A model generated the notes under the pieces. That model made no database searches. It saw only the letters and a program-made list of their open reading frames with translations, and had not been told where the DNA came from. Of a DNA stretch of 64,000 nucleotides, positions 35,031-45,024 are shown in pieces. The DNA is from Kribbella flavida DSM 17836 (GTDB lineage Bacteria; Actinomycetota; Actinomycetes; Propionibacteriales; Kribbellaceae). A program made the position numbers and the translations under genes. Where the stretch lies: positions 2,604,001-2,668,000 of the forward strand of contig NC_013729.1 of NCBI RefSeq assembly GCF_000024345.1. The letters are read 5' to 3'. Each line of letters starts with the position of its first letter. Positions within the stretch are counted from its first letter, which is position 1.

Positions 35031-35543
35031 CGGAAGCGATTTGCCGCGTTCGGCGAGCACTGCGAGGTACGCCTCCTGCAGGCGTTCCCGGACGAGTTTG
35101 CCGTCGGCGGACGGCTCCGCGGGGATGCCGAGGTGCTCGTCGCGGAGCTCGGCCATGAACCGGTTCCACAGCTCGGGGCCGCCTTCCTCCAGCAGTTGCG
35201 CGCGGATCGACAGCTCCTCACTGGCCGGCTGCCAGCGAAGACCCCAGCTGCCCAGCGCGGCCATCACCGGGACCAGCTGGATCGACGCTTCGGTCAGGCT
35301 GTAGATCGCCTTCTGCTTGTGCGCGGGATCGGGGCGCTTGGTCAGCATGCCGAGCTCGACCAGGTGCTTCAGCCGGCTGGCCAGGATGTTCGACGCGATG
35401 CCTTCCTGGGAGCCCTTCTGCAGGTCGCGGAAGTGCCGCTGCGCACCGAAGATCATGTCCCGCAGGATCAGCAGGCTCCACTTGTCGCCGAAGACCTCGA
35501 GCGAGAGGTTGATCGGGCAGCCCGAGCGGTGCTCGTCGGTCAT
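35019..35543 (-). CDS. HxlR-family transcriptional regulator
   Basis: A 174-residue winged-helix regulator of the HxlR/MarR-like type. It has the family N-terminus CPINLSLEVFGDKWSLLILR and recognition region IASNILASRLKHLVELGML. Cys near residue 9 is the position used as a redox or electrophile switch in some HxlR proteins. ATG 35543 follows GAGGAGGAG. It is divergent from a RibD-type reductase gene over an inverted repeat (35608-35634), a common regulator/target pair. The C-terminal extension of about 55 residues is longer than in minimal HxlR proteins. Confidence 0.9.
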   Translation of the reverse strand: MTDEHRSGCPINLSLEVFGDKWSLLILRDMIFGAQRHFRDLQKGSQEGIASNILASRLKHLVELGMLTKRPDPAHKQKAIYSLTEASIQLVPVMAALGSWGLRWQPASEELSIRAQLLEEGGPELWNRFMAELRDEHLGIPAEPSADGKLVRERLQEAYLAVLAERGKSLPSKA

Positions 35544-35607
35544 CCGGTCTCCTCCTCCTGCGGGTTCGACCGCTTGCGTTCTGAAAGCAGTCTACCCTAG
35601 GCTGCTC

Positions 35608-35634
35608 GAACTGCTTGCAGATCGCAAGCGGTTC
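35608..35634. promoter_or_regulatory. Inverted repeat between HxlR and reductase genes
   Basis: GAACTGCTTGC (35608-35618) and GCAAGCGGTTC (35624-35634) form an 11-base inverted repeat with one mismatch and a five-base centre. A weaker related half-site (CGCTTGC) lies near 35570. A likely HxlR operator. Confidence 0.6.
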
Positions 35635-35654
35635 TACGGCAGGTGAGGTGGGCG

Positions 35655-36221
35655 ATGGGCACGCTGATCTACTCGATGATCACGTCGGTCGACGGCTACG
35701 TGAGCGACTCCGAGGGCAACTTCGGCTGGGGTGCCCCGGACGAGGAGTCGCACGTGTTCATGAACGAGCTGATGCGCTCGACCGGGACCTACCTCGTCGG
35801 TCGCAGGATGTACGAGACGATGGTCTTCTGGGAGACCGCGCACCTGCTGCCGGACGCACCGCCGTACATCGTGGACTGCGCGCGGATCTGGCAGGCGGCC
35901 GACAAGATCGTGTACTCCACCACGCTCGAGCAGGTCTCCAGCGAGCGGACCCGGATCGAGCGGTCGTTCGACCCGGAGCTGGTGCGCAAGCTCAAGGCCG
36001 AGACCGAGCTGAACCTCACCGTCGACGGCCCCGTGCTGGCAGCGCAGGCGATCCGGGCCGGGCTGGTCGACGAGTACCAGCTCCTCCTCGGCCCGGCGAT
36101 CGTCGGCGGCGGCCACCGGTTCTTCCCCGACGACATCCGCGTCGACCTGGAACTGCTCGACCAACGCCACTTCGCCAACGGCGTCGTCTACCTCCGCTAC
36201 GGTGTCAAGAACCCCGCCTGA
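35655..36221 (+). CDS. Dihydrofolate reductase / RibD C-terminal-like reductase
   Basis: A 188-residue RibD_C-type protein: MGTLIYSMITSVDGYVSDSEG, YLVGRRMYETMVFWE, then LTVDGPVLAAQAIRAGLVDE and GPAIVGGGHRFFP. It probably reduces a small substrate with NADPH. HxlR regulators are often paired with such reductases and respond to aldehydes or other electrophiles, so a detoxifying role is a reasonable inference. ATG 35655 is preceded by GTGAGGTGGG. The 3' end overlaps the convergent MazG-like gene by 17 bases. Confidence 0.87.
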   Translation: MGTLIYSMITSVDGYVSDSEGNFGWGAPDEESHVFMNELMRSTGTYLVGRRMYETMVFWETAHLLPDAPPYIVDCARIWQAADKIVYSTTLEQVSSERTRIERSFDPELVRKLKAETELNLTVDGPVLAAQAIRAGLVDEYQLLLGPAIVGGGHRFFPDDIRVDLELLDQRHFANGVVYLRYGVKNPA

Positions 36222-36543
36222 CGCGAGGCATCACGCCACGCAGCACTACCCGGTCGTTGAAGGCTCCCCGCTGGTCGGCTTTCGCTCGCCGCAGCTTCTC
36301 CAGTTCTTCCTTGCCGACGCCGAGATCGGCCGCCAGCGCGTAGACAACTTCGAGCACGTCCGCGAGCTCCTCGACCGCCTGTTCGTCGGCGGCGGTGAGG
36401 TACTCGTCGACCTCCTCGGTCAGTTTGTCGCGCAGGCGTTGACGGTACTCCGATGGGTCGGCCTGGTGGCTGATCGGGACCTCGCCGTTGGCGCGGATGA
36501 GCTCGGGGATGCGGTCCCGCACCAGCTTCTCGCCTGGGTTCAC
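36205..36543 (-). CDS. MazG-like nucleoside triphosphate pyrophosphohydrolase
   Basis: A 112-residue all-alpha NTP pyrophosphatase-like protein. It keeps the metal-binding helix pattern KLTEEVDEY followed by EELADVLEVVYALA, equivalent to the ExxE and ExxD motif of the MazG/phosphoribosyl-ATP pyrophosphatase fold. The opening KLVRDRIPELI is typical of a small house-cleaning subgroup often called phosphoribosyl-ATP pyrophosphohydrolase-like. Substrate unknown; non-canonical nucleotides are likely. The start is GTG 36543, six bases after GGAGGA. Confidence 0.87.
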   Translation of the reverse strand: MNPGEKLVRDRIPELIRANGEVPISHQADPSEYRQRLRDKLTEEVDEYLTAADEQAVEELADVLEVVYALAADLGVGKEELEKLRRAKADQRGAFNDRVVLRGVMPRVRRGS

Positions 36544-36686
36544 GTCGTCCTCCGCGTCGCATCGCCGGTCGGTACGACAGGACAGTAGTCAACCTTCTGC
36601 AAAGGGTTGAGTCGTGGGGATCACGTGGCGTCGCGGATCGGCTACGATCGCCCTTGTCGTGTTGGCGTAGGAACTCGGGAGCTTTG

Positions 36687-37520
36687 ATGGTCGACCAGGA
36701 CGAGAAATCCGTGGACGCACGCCTCGGGCTGGACCGGCCCCACGGTGCTCGGGTGTACGACTACTTTCTCGGCGGCAAGGACAACTTCGCCATCGACCGA
36801 CAGGCCGCCGAGCACCTGCTCGAGGCGTTCCCCGGCTTCCGGACGGCGGCGCGCTCGAACCGGATGTGGATGCACCGGGCGGCCCGGTACGTCGCCGAGC
36901 GCGGCGTCACCCAGTTCCTCGACATCGGCACCGGTATCCCGACCAGCCCCAACCTGCACGAGGTCGTGCAGGAGGTGGTGCCCGAGGCGCGCATCGTCTA
37001 CGCCGACAACGACCCGATCGTGCTGGCCCACTCCCGCGCCCTGCTGACCAGCGGGCCGCGCGGCAAGACGGCGTACCTCGAGGCCGACGTCACCGACCCG
37101 CAGTCGATCCTGACCTCCGACGAGGTGAAGAACACGCTCGACCTGAGCAAGCCGGTCGCGCTCAGCCTGGTCGGGGTGTTCCACTACCTGCCCGACGCGC
37201 TCAAGCCGTACGACCTGGTCCGGGAGCTCGTCGACGCGCTGGCGCCGGGGTCGTACCTGCTGTTCTCGCACTGCACGCCGGACTTCGCCCCCGAGCTGTG
37301 GGAGAAGGCGATCCAGGTCTACAAGGCCGACGGCGGTGACGCGCAGGTCCGCAGCAAGGAAGAGATCACCCGCTTCTTCGAAGGCCTGGAGCTCGTCGAG
37401 CCGGGCGTGTCCGCGCCGTTCCGCTGGCACCCGGACGAGAAGACCGAGGAACTGGTCGAGAAGGGCGAGTTCACCGACGTCATGTGCAGCCTTTGGGTCG
37501 GCGTCGCCAAGAAGCCCTGA
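36687..37520 (+). CDS. SAM-dependent methyltransferase, DUF574 family
   Basis: A 277-residue protein of the S-adenosylmethionine methyltransferase family DUF574 (Methyltransf_19), greatly expanded in actinomycetes. The signature N-terminus is present: ARVYDYFLGGKDNFAIDR. The SAM loop follows (FLDIGTGIPTSPNLHEV), with YADNDPIVLAH as motif II and LLFSHCTPD near the end. Substrates of this family are not known; some copies lie with conservon-type genes, but not here. ATG 36687 follows GGGAG. The promoter -10 is TACGAT (36643-36648), and a perfect 13-bp terminator follows. Confidence 0.92.
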   Translation: MVDQDEKSVDARLGLDRPHGARVYDYFLGGKDNFAIDRQAAEHLLEAFPGFRTAARSNRMWMHRAARYVAERGVTQFLDIGTGIPTSPNLHEVVQEVVPEARIVYADNDPIVLAHSRALLTSGPRGKTAYLEADVTDPQSILTSDEVKNTLDLSKPVALSLVGVFHYLPDALKPYDLVRELVDALAPGSYLLFSHCTPDFAPELWEKAIQVYKADGGDAQVRSKEEITRFFEGLELVEPGVSAPFRWHPDEKTEELVEKGEFTDVMCSLWVGVAKKP

Positions 37521-37538
37521 TCTGCCGCAGCTTCGCTG

Positions 37539-37570
37539 AGAGCCTCGCCGATGGTCGTCGGCGAGGCTCT
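37539..37570. terminator. Perfect 13-bp terminator hairpin
   Basis: AGAGCCTCGCCGA (37539-37551) pairs without mismatch with TCGGCGAGGCTCT (37558-37570) around a six-base loop. It lies between convergent methyltransferase and nucleotidyltransferase genes. Confidence 0.8.
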
Positions 37571-37603
37571 CGCTGTGCTGGCCCTCTTCAGGAGGTACGG
37601 CTT

Positions 37604-38308
37604 TCAGGACGGAGGGCGTTCGCCCTGGACGCGGTAGCCGGCGAACAGCGGGCCGCCGGCCAGAGCGAGGGCCTGGCGGGCGAGGGCGGTGAGCTGGTCG
37701 AGGTCCGTCTGCGCGGCGAGCCACTGGGCGGCGTACTGCGGGTCGTGGTCGCGGAGTTCGCGCAACATCCACTTGCCGGTGCCGATCCAGTGGCGGTGAA
37801 GCCCGAGGGTGGCGTCGGCGGTGCGCAGCCAGAGGACGGTGGCGATCACCGGGCGCTCGTCGGGGGAGGCGTGCGTCAGGTCGTCGAGCAGGTCGGTCAG
37901 GGCGTAGCGCAGGCTGTCGGTCTCCGCGGCGGTGAGTGAGCCGGGCCCGGCGGCGAGGATTCGCTGACAGTCCGTCCGGAGGGAGCCCGGGTCGCCGGTC
38001 ACCGGGGTGCCTTGGGCGATCATGCGGTTCATCACGGGGCGGCGGCCGGGCAGTTCTTTGGCTAGGTAATGGTCGAGGCTCGCGGTGTCGTGGAGGAAGA
38101 GTTCGACCGGCCAGCCGGCGTAGTACAGCGACTCGCGGCGAGGTACTTCGGGGCTGCCCTCGGGCAGCAGCACGACCAGATCGAGGTCCGAACCGTCGGT
38201 GCGTGCCGAGGTGAGAACGCTGCCGGACAGGATGACCCACGTGGCGTCGGGGAAGAATTCGGCGGCCAGCCGGCGGGCGGCTTCGAGGGGGTCAGGGACG
38301 CGGGTCAT
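37604..38308 (-). CDS. Nucleotidyltransferase-domain protein
   Basis: A 234-residue protein with the minimal nucleotidyltransferase motif: ILSGSVLTSARTDGSDLDLVVLL, with the GS and DxD elements that bind metal and NTP. The remainder is helical, as in kanamycin-nucleotidyltransferase-like or toxin MNT-like proteins. No HEPN partner is adjacent, so it is probably not part of a toxin-antitoxin pair. ATG 38308 is chosen because the domain begins right after it; ATG 38350 in frame would add 14 residues. The substrate is unknown. Confidence 0.8.
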   Translation of the reverse strand: MTRVPDPLEAARRLAAEFFPDATWVILSGSVLTSARTDGSDLDLVVLLPEGSPEVPRRESLYYAGWPVELFLHDTASLDHYLAKELPGRRPVMNRMIAQGTPVTGDPGSLRTDCQRILAAGPGSLTAAETDSLRYALTDLLDDLTHASPDERPVIATVLWLRTADATLGLHRHWIGTGKWMLRELRDHDPQYAAQWLAAQTDLDQLTALARQALALAGGPLFAGYRVQGERPPS

Positions 38309-38612
38309 CCGGTGATCCTGACCGCTGAACGGGCTTGTCGACAAGTGCATTAGGCGTTACGTCGTTGCGGGTCGGCGGCAACGACGCGGACTTCTCGGTG
38401 TCCTTCGTAGCCGTTGGCAACGAGTTCCGCCGCGGCGGTTCGAGACTCCGGCGACCGAGCCCCTGGTGCAGGGGCAGCACGGGGAACATGCGCTGGCGTT
38501 GCGAACCGGCCGCTGGAGCGGACAGGACCGCCAGGCGTGCGGCCGCATGCTGACCGTCAAGAACGTCGCAGCCGCGTCGAGCCTGGAAGCCGCGGGGTCA
38601 GCCGTGAACCTC

Positions 38613-38693
38613 TCAGGGGTTAACCCGTCAAAGGCAGGGTTGGCCCACCGGAATTTGGTGGGCCAACCCTGTAGTTCGTGGGTTAACCCCTGA
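38613..38693. repeat. Nested double inverted repeat, 81 bp
   Basis: Outer arms TCAGGGGTTAACCC (38613-38626) and GGGTTAACCCCTGA (38680-38693) match perfectly over 14 bases. Inner arms CAGGGTTGGCCCACC (38635-38649) and GGTGGGCCAACCCTG (38657-38671) match perfectly over 15. Each outer arm also holds the self-palindrome GGGTTAACCC. It may be a terminator, a MITE-like remnant or a recombination site. Confidence 0.85.
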
Positions 38694-38859
38694 AACGGCT
38701 GAGGTGGAGGTGGAGACGCAGGTGGAGGCAGCGGTGGTTCAGGCGGGCGGCTGCGGTCGGGTGGCGCTGACGTCCGCGTCCATCGCCGTCCGCGCGGATT
38801 CCGGCAGGCCAGCGGGTCCAGCGGTCTGCGTCGCGGGTGTCCGCTTGCCCGGACGAGCC

Positions 38860-39080
38860 GAGGTCGGCCCAGACCAGCACGGACCAGCCGAACTCGGCCC
38901 AGCCAGCTCGGAACAGCCCGGCCCGGCCCAGCCCAGCCCGGCCCGGCCCGGCCCAGGCCGGAACAGCCCAGCCCAGCCCGGCCCGGCCCAGCTCGGACCG
39001 GAACAGCCCAGCCCAGCCCGGCCCGGCCCAGGCCGGAACAGCCAGCCCAGCTCGCCCGGACCAGCCAGACCAGCCGAGCT
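38860..39080. repeat. GC-rich minisatellite
   Basis: About four diverged copies of a 35-45 base unit begin GGAACAGCCCAGCCCAGCCC and are built from CCCGG and CCCAG pentamers. Any translation gives Pro/Ala/Gly/Gln-rich repeats. No gene is supported here. Confidence 0.85.
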
Positions 39081-39236
39081 CGGCCCGGCGCTTCCGGGCT
39101 GGGGCCGGTGCTGTGCGGCGCGGACCCCGTCTCCTGTACCCGCGGTAGGTGACCGAGAGGCCTCGGTCCGGTGCGTATGCGTCAGCCAGGAGTAGCCGGC
39201 GCGTGGGCGTCGGGGCGAGGAGGCGGTGGGAGGGAG

Positions 39237-41340
<2,104 letters not shown>

Positions 41341-41431
41341 ACGACGGAGGCTGGCGGTCTGCCGGCTGGGACGGGTGGGGACTGTGGCGTTTCCTTCGGC
41401 GGAGTTGCTGGGTGACGAGGGCTTTGTTCCG

Positions 41432-42222
41432 GTGACGCGGGAGCAGATTCGGCGCTCGGTGGTGGAGTTGGGTGTGGTGGCGGGCGACACGGTGATGGTC
41501 CATGTGCGGCTGTCGGCGTTCGGGTGGGTGGTGGGTGGGATCGACACGGTGGTGGCGGCGTTGCGGGAGGCGGTCGGGGAGAACGGGACGTTGCTGACCT
41601 GCGGTTGGGACGACAGCCCTTACCACGTTGGGTTCTGGCCGCCGCGCTGGCAGGAGGCGTACGCCGAGATGCCTGGTTTCGACCCGGCGGTGTCGTCGGC
41701 GCGGCGGGACTTCGGGCGGTTTCCGGAGCGGTTGCGGACCTGGCCCGGGGCGGTGCAGAGTACGCATCCGGAGGTCAGCTTCGCGGCGCTCGGGCGGCGA
41801 GCGGAGGGTTGGTTGCGGAGCCGGACGACGGAGACCCGTGGGGGCGGGACGGGGCGTTGGGGCGGCTGGTAGGGCTCGGTGGCAAGGTGCTGATGCTGGG
41901 GGCGCCGTTGGAGACGTTGACGTTGTGCCATCACGCCGAGGCGATGGCCGAGGTGGCGGGCAAGCGGTATCACAGCTATCGCATGCCGGTCCGGACGAGT
42001 GGCGGAGATGTTTGGCGGGAGTACACGACGCTCGACACGTTCTACGGTGCGCTGCCTGACCGCGAGTGGGAGGGCAGTGCCGTTGGAACCCTCGCTGCTC
42101 AGGCAGTCGCGGCGGGGGTCGGGGTGCGTGGGGTGGTTGGTAAGGCAGAGGTTTGGTTGTTCGACGCCGAGCGTGTCGTTCGAGCTGTCGTGAACTGGAT
42201 CGAAAGCGCGTTCAGAGGCTGA
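41432..42222 (+). pseudogene. Frameshifted aminoglycoside 3-N-acetyltransferase gene
   Basis: An AAC(3)-type antibiotic acetyltransferase is split by one frameshift near 41808. The 5' part from GTG 41432 reads VTREQIRRSVVELGVVAGDT, then GENGTLLTCGWDDSPYHVGF and STHPEVSFAALGRRAEG. The 3' part continues in another frame with DPWGRDGALGRLVGLGGKVL, MLGAPLETLTLCHHAEAMAE, with the conserved catalytic-region histidines, and VVGKAEVWLFDAERV to the stop at 42222. Restoring one base would rebuild a full enzyme of about 263 residues. Its last bases overlap the convergent methyltransferase gene by 11. The 5' frame also reads straight on from the broken phosphatase, which gives a false fusion. Confidence 0.8.
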
Positions 42223-42757
42223 CCTCACGCAAGGGGTCGCCGCCGTCGAGGAAGAAGCGGCCGTTGGGCGTGAGTGCGGCGGCGATTCGTTCGAGGGCAG
42301 CTTGCTCCAGGTCGGGATGGCGGCCGTCCAGGGCGCCGACGCGGACGGCGAAGGCGAGGTCGTACGGCGGTTCGTCCGGGTCCAGGGTGAAGGTCTCGAT
42401 GGTGGCCTGGCGGAAGGTCAGGCCGGGCACGGCTTGGGCCGATGCGAGGGCGATCGCTGTGGCGGAGCGGTCGATGGCGAGCACGTGTCCGTCGGGCTGC
42501 ACCCGCCGCGCGACTTCGCGAGCCGCGGCGCCTGGTCCGCAGCCGATCTCGAACACCCGCAGGCCGGGGACCAGCGGCAAGGCGTCGACGACGGCCGCCA
42601 GCCGTGGAGAAAGCCCTGCAGTGCGCGGCGACGAAGGCGCGGAGCGCGGAGAAGACGCCGCACCGGTGGGAGCGGAGGCGTCGACGCGCGTGGTCGCGGG
42701 GCTGGAGGAAGGCGCAGCGGGGCGCGAGGCACCGGGGCGAGAGGAGCGGCCAGGCAT
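42212..42757 (-). CDS. Class I SAM-dependent methyltransferase
   Basis: A 181-residue methyltransferase. Motif I is LRVFEIGCGPGAAAREVAR and motif II VLAIDRSATAIAL, with a later YDLAFAVRVGALDG. The first 45 residues are a Ser/Pro/Ala-rich low-complexity segment, so the true start may be further in. The substrate is unknown. ATG 42757 is one base after the stop of the upstream hydrolase gene, so the two are translated together. Confidence 0.78.
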   Translation of the reverse strand: MPGRSSRPGASRPAAPSSSPATTRVDASAPTGAASSPRSAPSSPRTAGLSPRLAAVVDALPLVPGLRVFEIGCGPGAAAREVARRVQPDGHVLAIDRSATAIALASAQAVPGLTFRQATIETFTLDPDEPPYDLAFAVRVGALDGRHPDLEQAALERIAAALTPNGRFFLDGGDPLREVSL

Positions 42758-42758
42758 G

Positions 42759-44021
42759 TCAGGCCGGGGGCAGATCGTTGGCCAGGTGGATCAAGCGGTC
42801 GAGGACTCGGCCGCCGGACGTGCGGGTGGCGTCGTGCTCGTACTCGTTGGTGATCCAGGTGGTCACGTTGCCGAGGCGCGCGGCCGTCTCCAGGGAGAGC
42901 GTGGCGTCGACATACATGTCGTCATGGTAGATGGCGGCGGCGACCGGCACGCGGTTCGTCGCGAGGCGCTCGGGGTTGTACAGGGGCGTCCAGTCGGTCG
43001 CTGCGGCGAGCAGGTCGGCGGCTTCCGCAAACGGGTGCAGGCCGTCGATCTCGCGCACCATCCACGGGAACATCATCTCGCCGGTGAACAGCAGCGGGTC
43101 GGCGTCCGCAGCGAACTCGGCCGGCAGGGCGCGGGCCGCGGCCCAGCTGGTCGGCCGGTTGTCCTGGGCATAGGCGGCCTCGTGCAGAACGACGAAGAGC
43201 GGGGTCTGGCCGAAGCCGGTCCGGTCCATCACCGCGTACCGGAAGGTGTCCGCGAGCTCGTCGCGGTCCCAGGCCTCGTCGATCAACCAGTGCAGCGACT
43301 CCGCGGACTCGCTCATCCCGAGGCCGAACCCGAGCGCCTGGAACCGCTCGACGCTGAGCCGGTCGCCGTTCGGCAGCCGCACGTCGTGGGACCGAAGATG
43401 GTCGGCGATCCGCCTGACCTTCGCCACGTCGTCCGGGAACAGTTGGTAGTAGCGCAGGCTCTTCGCCTTCGCGCGTGGATAGGTCCGTTGGTACACGTCG
43501 TCCGCGGTCGCGTCGAGCCCGGCCAGACCCCCGGTGACGTAGCAGGCCTTCAGCCCCTCCGGCGCCTTCGACAGGTAGGTCAGCGTGACGAAGCCGCCGT
43601 AACTCTGGCCTAGCGTCGACCACGGCCTGCCCGGGCTCAGCTGCGCGCGGATGAGCTCGGCGTCGGCCACGATCGAGTCGGCGCGGAAGTGTTTCAGGTA
43701 CGCCGCCAGCTCCTCGGGCGTTCGCGCCGTCGCCGTCCGCCGCGTGACCGGCGTACTGCGGCCGGTGCCGCGCTGGTCGAGCAGCAGGACGCGGAAGTCG
43801 CGGGTCGCGCGCTCGAGCCAGCCGCTCGCGCTGGTCGGCCGCGGCGACCCGGAGCCGGGACCGCCCTGCAAGAAGACCAGCCACGGCAGGTCGGCGTCCA
43901 CCTTGGTCGGCGCGACGGCCTCCCGCGCGAACACCTCGATCGTCGGCCCGTCCGGCCGGGCGTGGTCGAGCGGCACGGTGAACGTGTGATCGGTGACGAC
44001 AAGTCCTGGAAGTCTGGGCAC
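42759..44021 (-). CDS. Alpha/beta hydrolase, proline iminopeptidase-like
   Basis: A 420-residue peptidase-like alpha/beta hydrolase of the prolyl aminopeptidase (S33) group. It has LVFLQGGPGSGSPRP (HGGPG-type oxyanion loop), LLLDQRGTGRSTP, and nucleophile GQSYGG. The acidic and His residues are expected in the VAAAIYHDDMYVD and NEYEHDATR regions. It probably removes N-terminal proline or hydrophobic residues from peptides in the cytosol. GTG 44021 (VPRLPGLVVTDHTFTVPLDH) was chosen because the conserved part begins there; the open frame upstream to 44129 looks like antisense of intergenic DNA. Confidence 0.85.
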   Translation of the reverse strand: MPRLPGLVVTDHTFTVPLDHARPDGPTIEVFAREAVAPTKVDADLPWLVFLQGGPGSGSPRPTSASGWLERATRDFRVLLLDQRGTGRSTPVTRRTATARTPEELAAYLKHFRADSIVADAELIRAQLSPGRPWSTLGQSYGGFVTLTYLSKAPEGLKACYVTGGLAGLDATADDVYQRTYPRAKAKSLRYYQLFPDDVAKVRRIADHLRSHDVRLPNGDRLSVERFQALGFGLGMSESAESLHWLIDEAWDRDELADTFRYAVMDRTGFGQTPLFVVLHEAAYAQDNRPTSWAAARALPAEFAADADPLLFTGEMMFPWMVREIDGLHPFAEAADLLAAATDWTPLYNPERLATNRVPVAAAIYHDDMYVDATLSLETAARLGNVTTWITNEYEHDATRTSGGRVLDRLIHLANDLPPA

Positions 44022-44157
44022 CGGTCCATCATCACCGGCGGCGAGCGCCGAATCGACCGAAGTGCCGGTCCGGTGCAGCGCCAATGCCCTGAGAGTGCCC
44101 TGAGGATGCACCGCGAGGTCGGGTTGCACGATCCGGTCGGCGGGCTACCGTAGGCGA

Positions 44158-45024
44158 GTGCGAGTGGCGACCTGGAATGTGAACTCGGTGAAGCAGCGGA
44201 TGCCGCGGTTGCTCGACTGGCTGGACGAGCGGGCGCCGGACGTGGTGTGCCTGCAGGAGACCAAGCTGGCCGACGACGCGTTCAGCAGCTTGCTCGGCGC
44301 CGAGCTGACCGCGCGGGGCTACGAGACCGCCCTGTACGGCGAGGTGCAGTGGAACGGCGTGGCGATCCTGTCCAAGGTCGGGCTGGACGACGTCGTCACC
44401 GGCGTCGCGAACGCGCCCGGCTTCCCGAACCCGGAGGCCCGCGCGGTGGCGGCGACCTGCGGCGGCATCCGGATCCACTCCCTCTACGTGCCGAACGGGC
44501 GGGTCCCGGACTCCGAGCACTACCACTACAAGCTGGCTTGGCTGGCCGCGCTGCGGGACGTGGTCGCGGGCGGCCCGGCCGAGCAGATCGTCTGCGGCGA
44601 CATGAACATCGCCCCGACCGACGCCGACGTCTTCGACCCCGCCGCGTTCCAGGGCTCGACGCACGTGACGGCGCCGGAGCGGCAGGCGCTCGCCGAGTTG
44701 ATGGCCACCGGGCTGCACGACGTCGTCCGGGATCGCTGGCCGACCGAGCGCGTGTTCAGCTACTGGGACTACCGCGCCGGCATGTTCCACCAGGACCTCG
44801 GCATGCGGATCGACCTCACGCTGGCCTCGGACCCGGTGGCCGAGCGGGTGAAGGCGGCCTGGATCGACCGCAAGGCCCGCAAGGGCACCGGCCCGAGCGA
44901 CCATGCGCCGGTGATCGTCGACCTGGACGTCGCGCCGGACGGTGACATCGGGCCGGTGGTGCCGCCGCCGTCGAACCCGCGCGGTGGCCGCAAGCGGACC
45001 ACCAAGCTGCCGCAGAACCGCTGA
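44158..45024 (+). CDS. xthA: Exodeoxyribonuclease III
   Basis: A 288-residue AP endonuclease/3'-exonuclease of base-excision repair. The family motifs are in place: ATWNVNSVKQR, CLQETKL with the metal-ligand Glu, YVPNGRVPDSEHYHYKL, CGDMNIAP, and the final SDHAPVIVDL with the catalytic His. GTG 44158 is six bases after TACCGT (44146-44151), so the mRNA is probably leaderless. A Pro/Arg/Lys-rich tail of about 30 residues is added to the usual 260-residue core. The stop overlaps the next start (TGATG). Confidence 0.95.
   Translation: MRVATWNVNSVKQRMPRLLDWLDERAPDVVCLQETKLADDAFSSLLGAELTARGYETALYGEVQWNGVAILSKVGLDDVVTGVANAPGFPNPEARAVAATCGGIRIHSLYVPNGRVPDSEHYHYKLAWLAALRDVVAGGPAEQIVCGDMNIAPTDADVFDPAAFQGSTHVTAPERQALAELMATGLHDVVRDRWPTERVFSYWDYRAGMFHQDLGMRIDLTLASDPVAERVKAAWIDRKARKGTGPSDHAPVIVDLDVAPDGDIGPVVPPPSNPRGGRKRTTKLPQNR

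Larger units (their letters stand above)
38351..39236. other. 886 bases without a recognised gene
   Basis: No intact gene is supported. The first 250 bases are ordinary in composition, with short protein-like frames but no family. They are followed by a nested inverted repeat (38613-38693) and a GC-rich repeat tract (38860-39080). It separates a nucleotidyltransferase gene from argG. Confidence 0.6.

Noticed and set aside
37604-38308. MNT/HEPN toxin-antitoxin pair
   Set aside because: The nucleotidyltransferase domain is present but no HEPN-like gene lies next to it.
38837-39148. Repetitive Pro/Ala/Gln-rich open frame over the minisatellite
   Set aside because: Several frames are open because the DNA lacks stop codons; there is no start signal and no conserved domain.
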